Assembly: GCF_019720895.1 (NCBI RefSeq)
Contig: NZ_JAHKSH010000001.1
Coordinates: 62,001-126,000, forward strand
From: Microbacterium salitolerans
GTDB lineage: Bacteria > Actinomycetota > Actinomycetes > Actinomycetales > Microbacteriaceae
DNA length: 64,000 bases
Reading direction: 5' to 3'
Below are positions 63,324 through 64,000 of this stretch, piece by piece (the first letter of the stretch is position 1; each line of letters starts with the position of its first letter). The notes below the pieces were generated by a model. It was not told where the DNA came from, did not search any database, and was given only the letters and a program-made list of their open reading frames with translations. The translations under genes were made by a program, and so were the position numbers.

Positions 63324-63794
63324 GTGGATACCACGCCGAACTCCATCGCTCTGACCTTCCTCGCGCGCATCGACGTCGATGTCGCAGACCCGAGCGATCT
63401 CGGTGTCGTCGCCGGGGAGCATCGCAGGATCGTGTCGATCATCGGCGGAACAGTCGACGGACCAGGTCTCTCGGGGCGAGTGCTGCCCGGCGGAGCTGAC
63501 TTCCAACGGCTCAGGATAGACGGAACGCAAGAACTCGATGCGCGATACGGCTTGGAACTGGAGGACGGCACACGGCTGTACGTAGAGAACCAGGCGCTCA
63601 GGGCGGGTGACCCGGAAGTGATGGCTCGCCTTGCCCGAGGCGAGCGCGTGGATCCATCTCTCGTGTACTTCCGATCCACCCCTCGCGTCCATGCTCCCGC
63701 GGGTCCGTGGGAGTGGCTCAACAGGCGGATTCTCCTCGCAACTGGCGAGCGGACGCCGGATCGGGTTCAGCTCGATGTCTATCTCGTCGAATAG
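63324..63794 (+). CDS. DUF3237 (UPF0311) family protein
   Basis: 156 residues from a GTG at 63324. Family features are FLARIDVDVADPSDLG, the RIVSIIGGTVDGPGLSGRVLPGGADFQRL block and RYGLELEDGTRLYVENQALR, ending with a VYFRSTPRV segment and ILLATGERTPDRVQLDVYLVE. The family has no proven activity but recurs beside aromatic degradation genes. It lies 30 bases upstream of a benzoylformate decarboxylase gene. Composition here is less GC-rich than in the rest of the window. Confidence 0.85.
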   Translation: MDTTPNSIALTFLARIDVDVADPSDLGVVAGEHRRIVSIIGGTVDGPGLSGRVLPGGADFQRLRIDGTQELDARYGLELEDGTRLYVENQALRAGDPEVMARLARGERVDPSLVYFRSTPRVHAPAGPWEWLNRRILLATGERTPDRVQLDVYLVE

Positions 63795-63824
63795 GCGCCC
63801 GCCTGATCAAGGAACGGCTACGTC

Positions 63825-64000
63825 ATGACTGCTCAGCGAACTGTCCTGGAAGCATCCGCAAACCTGTTGCGGGCTCACGGCTTGACCACGATCTTCGGGA
63901 ATCCCGGGTCCAACGAGCTTCCGTTCCTGGCGGGGCTCGGGAACGACTTCGATTTCGTCCTCGGGCTGCACGAGCAGGTCGTCATGGGCATGGCAGATGG
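63825..64000 (+). CDS. mdlC: Benzoylformate decarboxylase-type thiamine-diphosphate enzyme, N-terminal part (runs off the window)
   Basis: The 58 visible residues begin MTAQRTVLEASANLLRAHG, followed by TTIFGNPGSNELPFLAGLG and VLGLHEQVVMGMADG. GNPGSNELPFL and the catalytic Glu in HEQVV are hallmarks of benzoylformate decarboxylase, which converts phenylglyoxylates to benzaldehydes in the mandelate pathway. The thiamine-diphosphate motif (GDG...NN) is outside the window, so related decarboxylases cannot be fully excluded. Confidence 0.8.
   Translation, partial: MTAQRTVLEASANLLRAHGLTTIFGNPGSNELPFLAGLGNDFDFVLGLHEQVVMGMAD

Overview
The window reads as the chromosome of a free-living, high-GC actinobacterium. 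The genes are dense and codon use is strongly G/C-ending. There is a Tat-dependent lipoprotein, a DtxR/IdeR-type iron box, a BlaI/M56 regulatory pair and a cytochrome bd oxidase locus of actinobacterial style. A Microbacteriaceae-like member of the Micrococcales is my best guess; that placement is inference. No rRNA, tRNA, CRISPR array, transposase or phage gene was seen.

Layout. (1) 0-8.2 kb: the N-terminus of a CydD-like exporter, an M4 protease with an overlapping emfourin-type inhibitor, cydB-cydA, a divergent BlaI repressor and M56 protease with an array of BlaI-like half-sites between cydA and blaI, a lipoprotein amine oxidase whose domain order is circularly permuted, and a Pr6Pr-type membrane protein. 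(2) 8.2-22.3 kb: aromatic catabolism. It holds an SGNH esterase, an MFS carrier, and a tight run of extradiol dioxygenase, FAH hydrolase, cyclase-type hydrolase, FAD monooxygenase, ACMSD-like amidohydrolase and a second FAH hydrolase. An SMP-30 protein, a cupin, the beta-ketoadipate genes pcaIJF and an IclR regulator follow. (3) 22.4-51.9 kb: an accessory catabolic island. It has three different ABC importers (Dpp-type, Phn-type, polar amino-acid type), a cytosolic alpha/beta hydrolase, two cytosolic CapA-like proteins, a P450, PaaX and MarR regulators, three related secreted alpha/beta hydrolases plus a larger secreted esterase, a class III CoA-transferase and a pair of 2-hydroxyacyl-CoA-dehydratase-family proteins that lack the iron-sulfur cysteines. 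(4) 52-56.8 kb: an iron-siderophore ABC importer and a siderophore-interacting reductase flanking an iron box. (5) 56.8-64 kb: lignin-type aromatic metabolism, with PadR and LysR regulators, two LigM/DesA-type tetrahydrofolate-dependent O-demethylases, MetF and PurU to recycle methyl-THF, a DUF3237 protein and the start of a benzoylformate decarboxylase.

The most exciting item is region 3. Four promoters there (about 22.48, 30.05, 38.90 and 47.00 kb) carry the same palindrome, TATCAA-N5-TTGATA. One copy lies in the divergent region between a MarR gene and a secreted hydrolase. These sites tie the Dpp importer, both ends of the CapA/CoA-transferase/dehydratase-like set and the secreted hydrolases into one apparent regulon. 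A workable model, which is inference, is that secreted hydrolases release a ligand, dedicated importers take it up, and a CoA-thioester route using an iron-sulfur-free dehydratase-family pair processes it. The substrate is not evident from the sequence.
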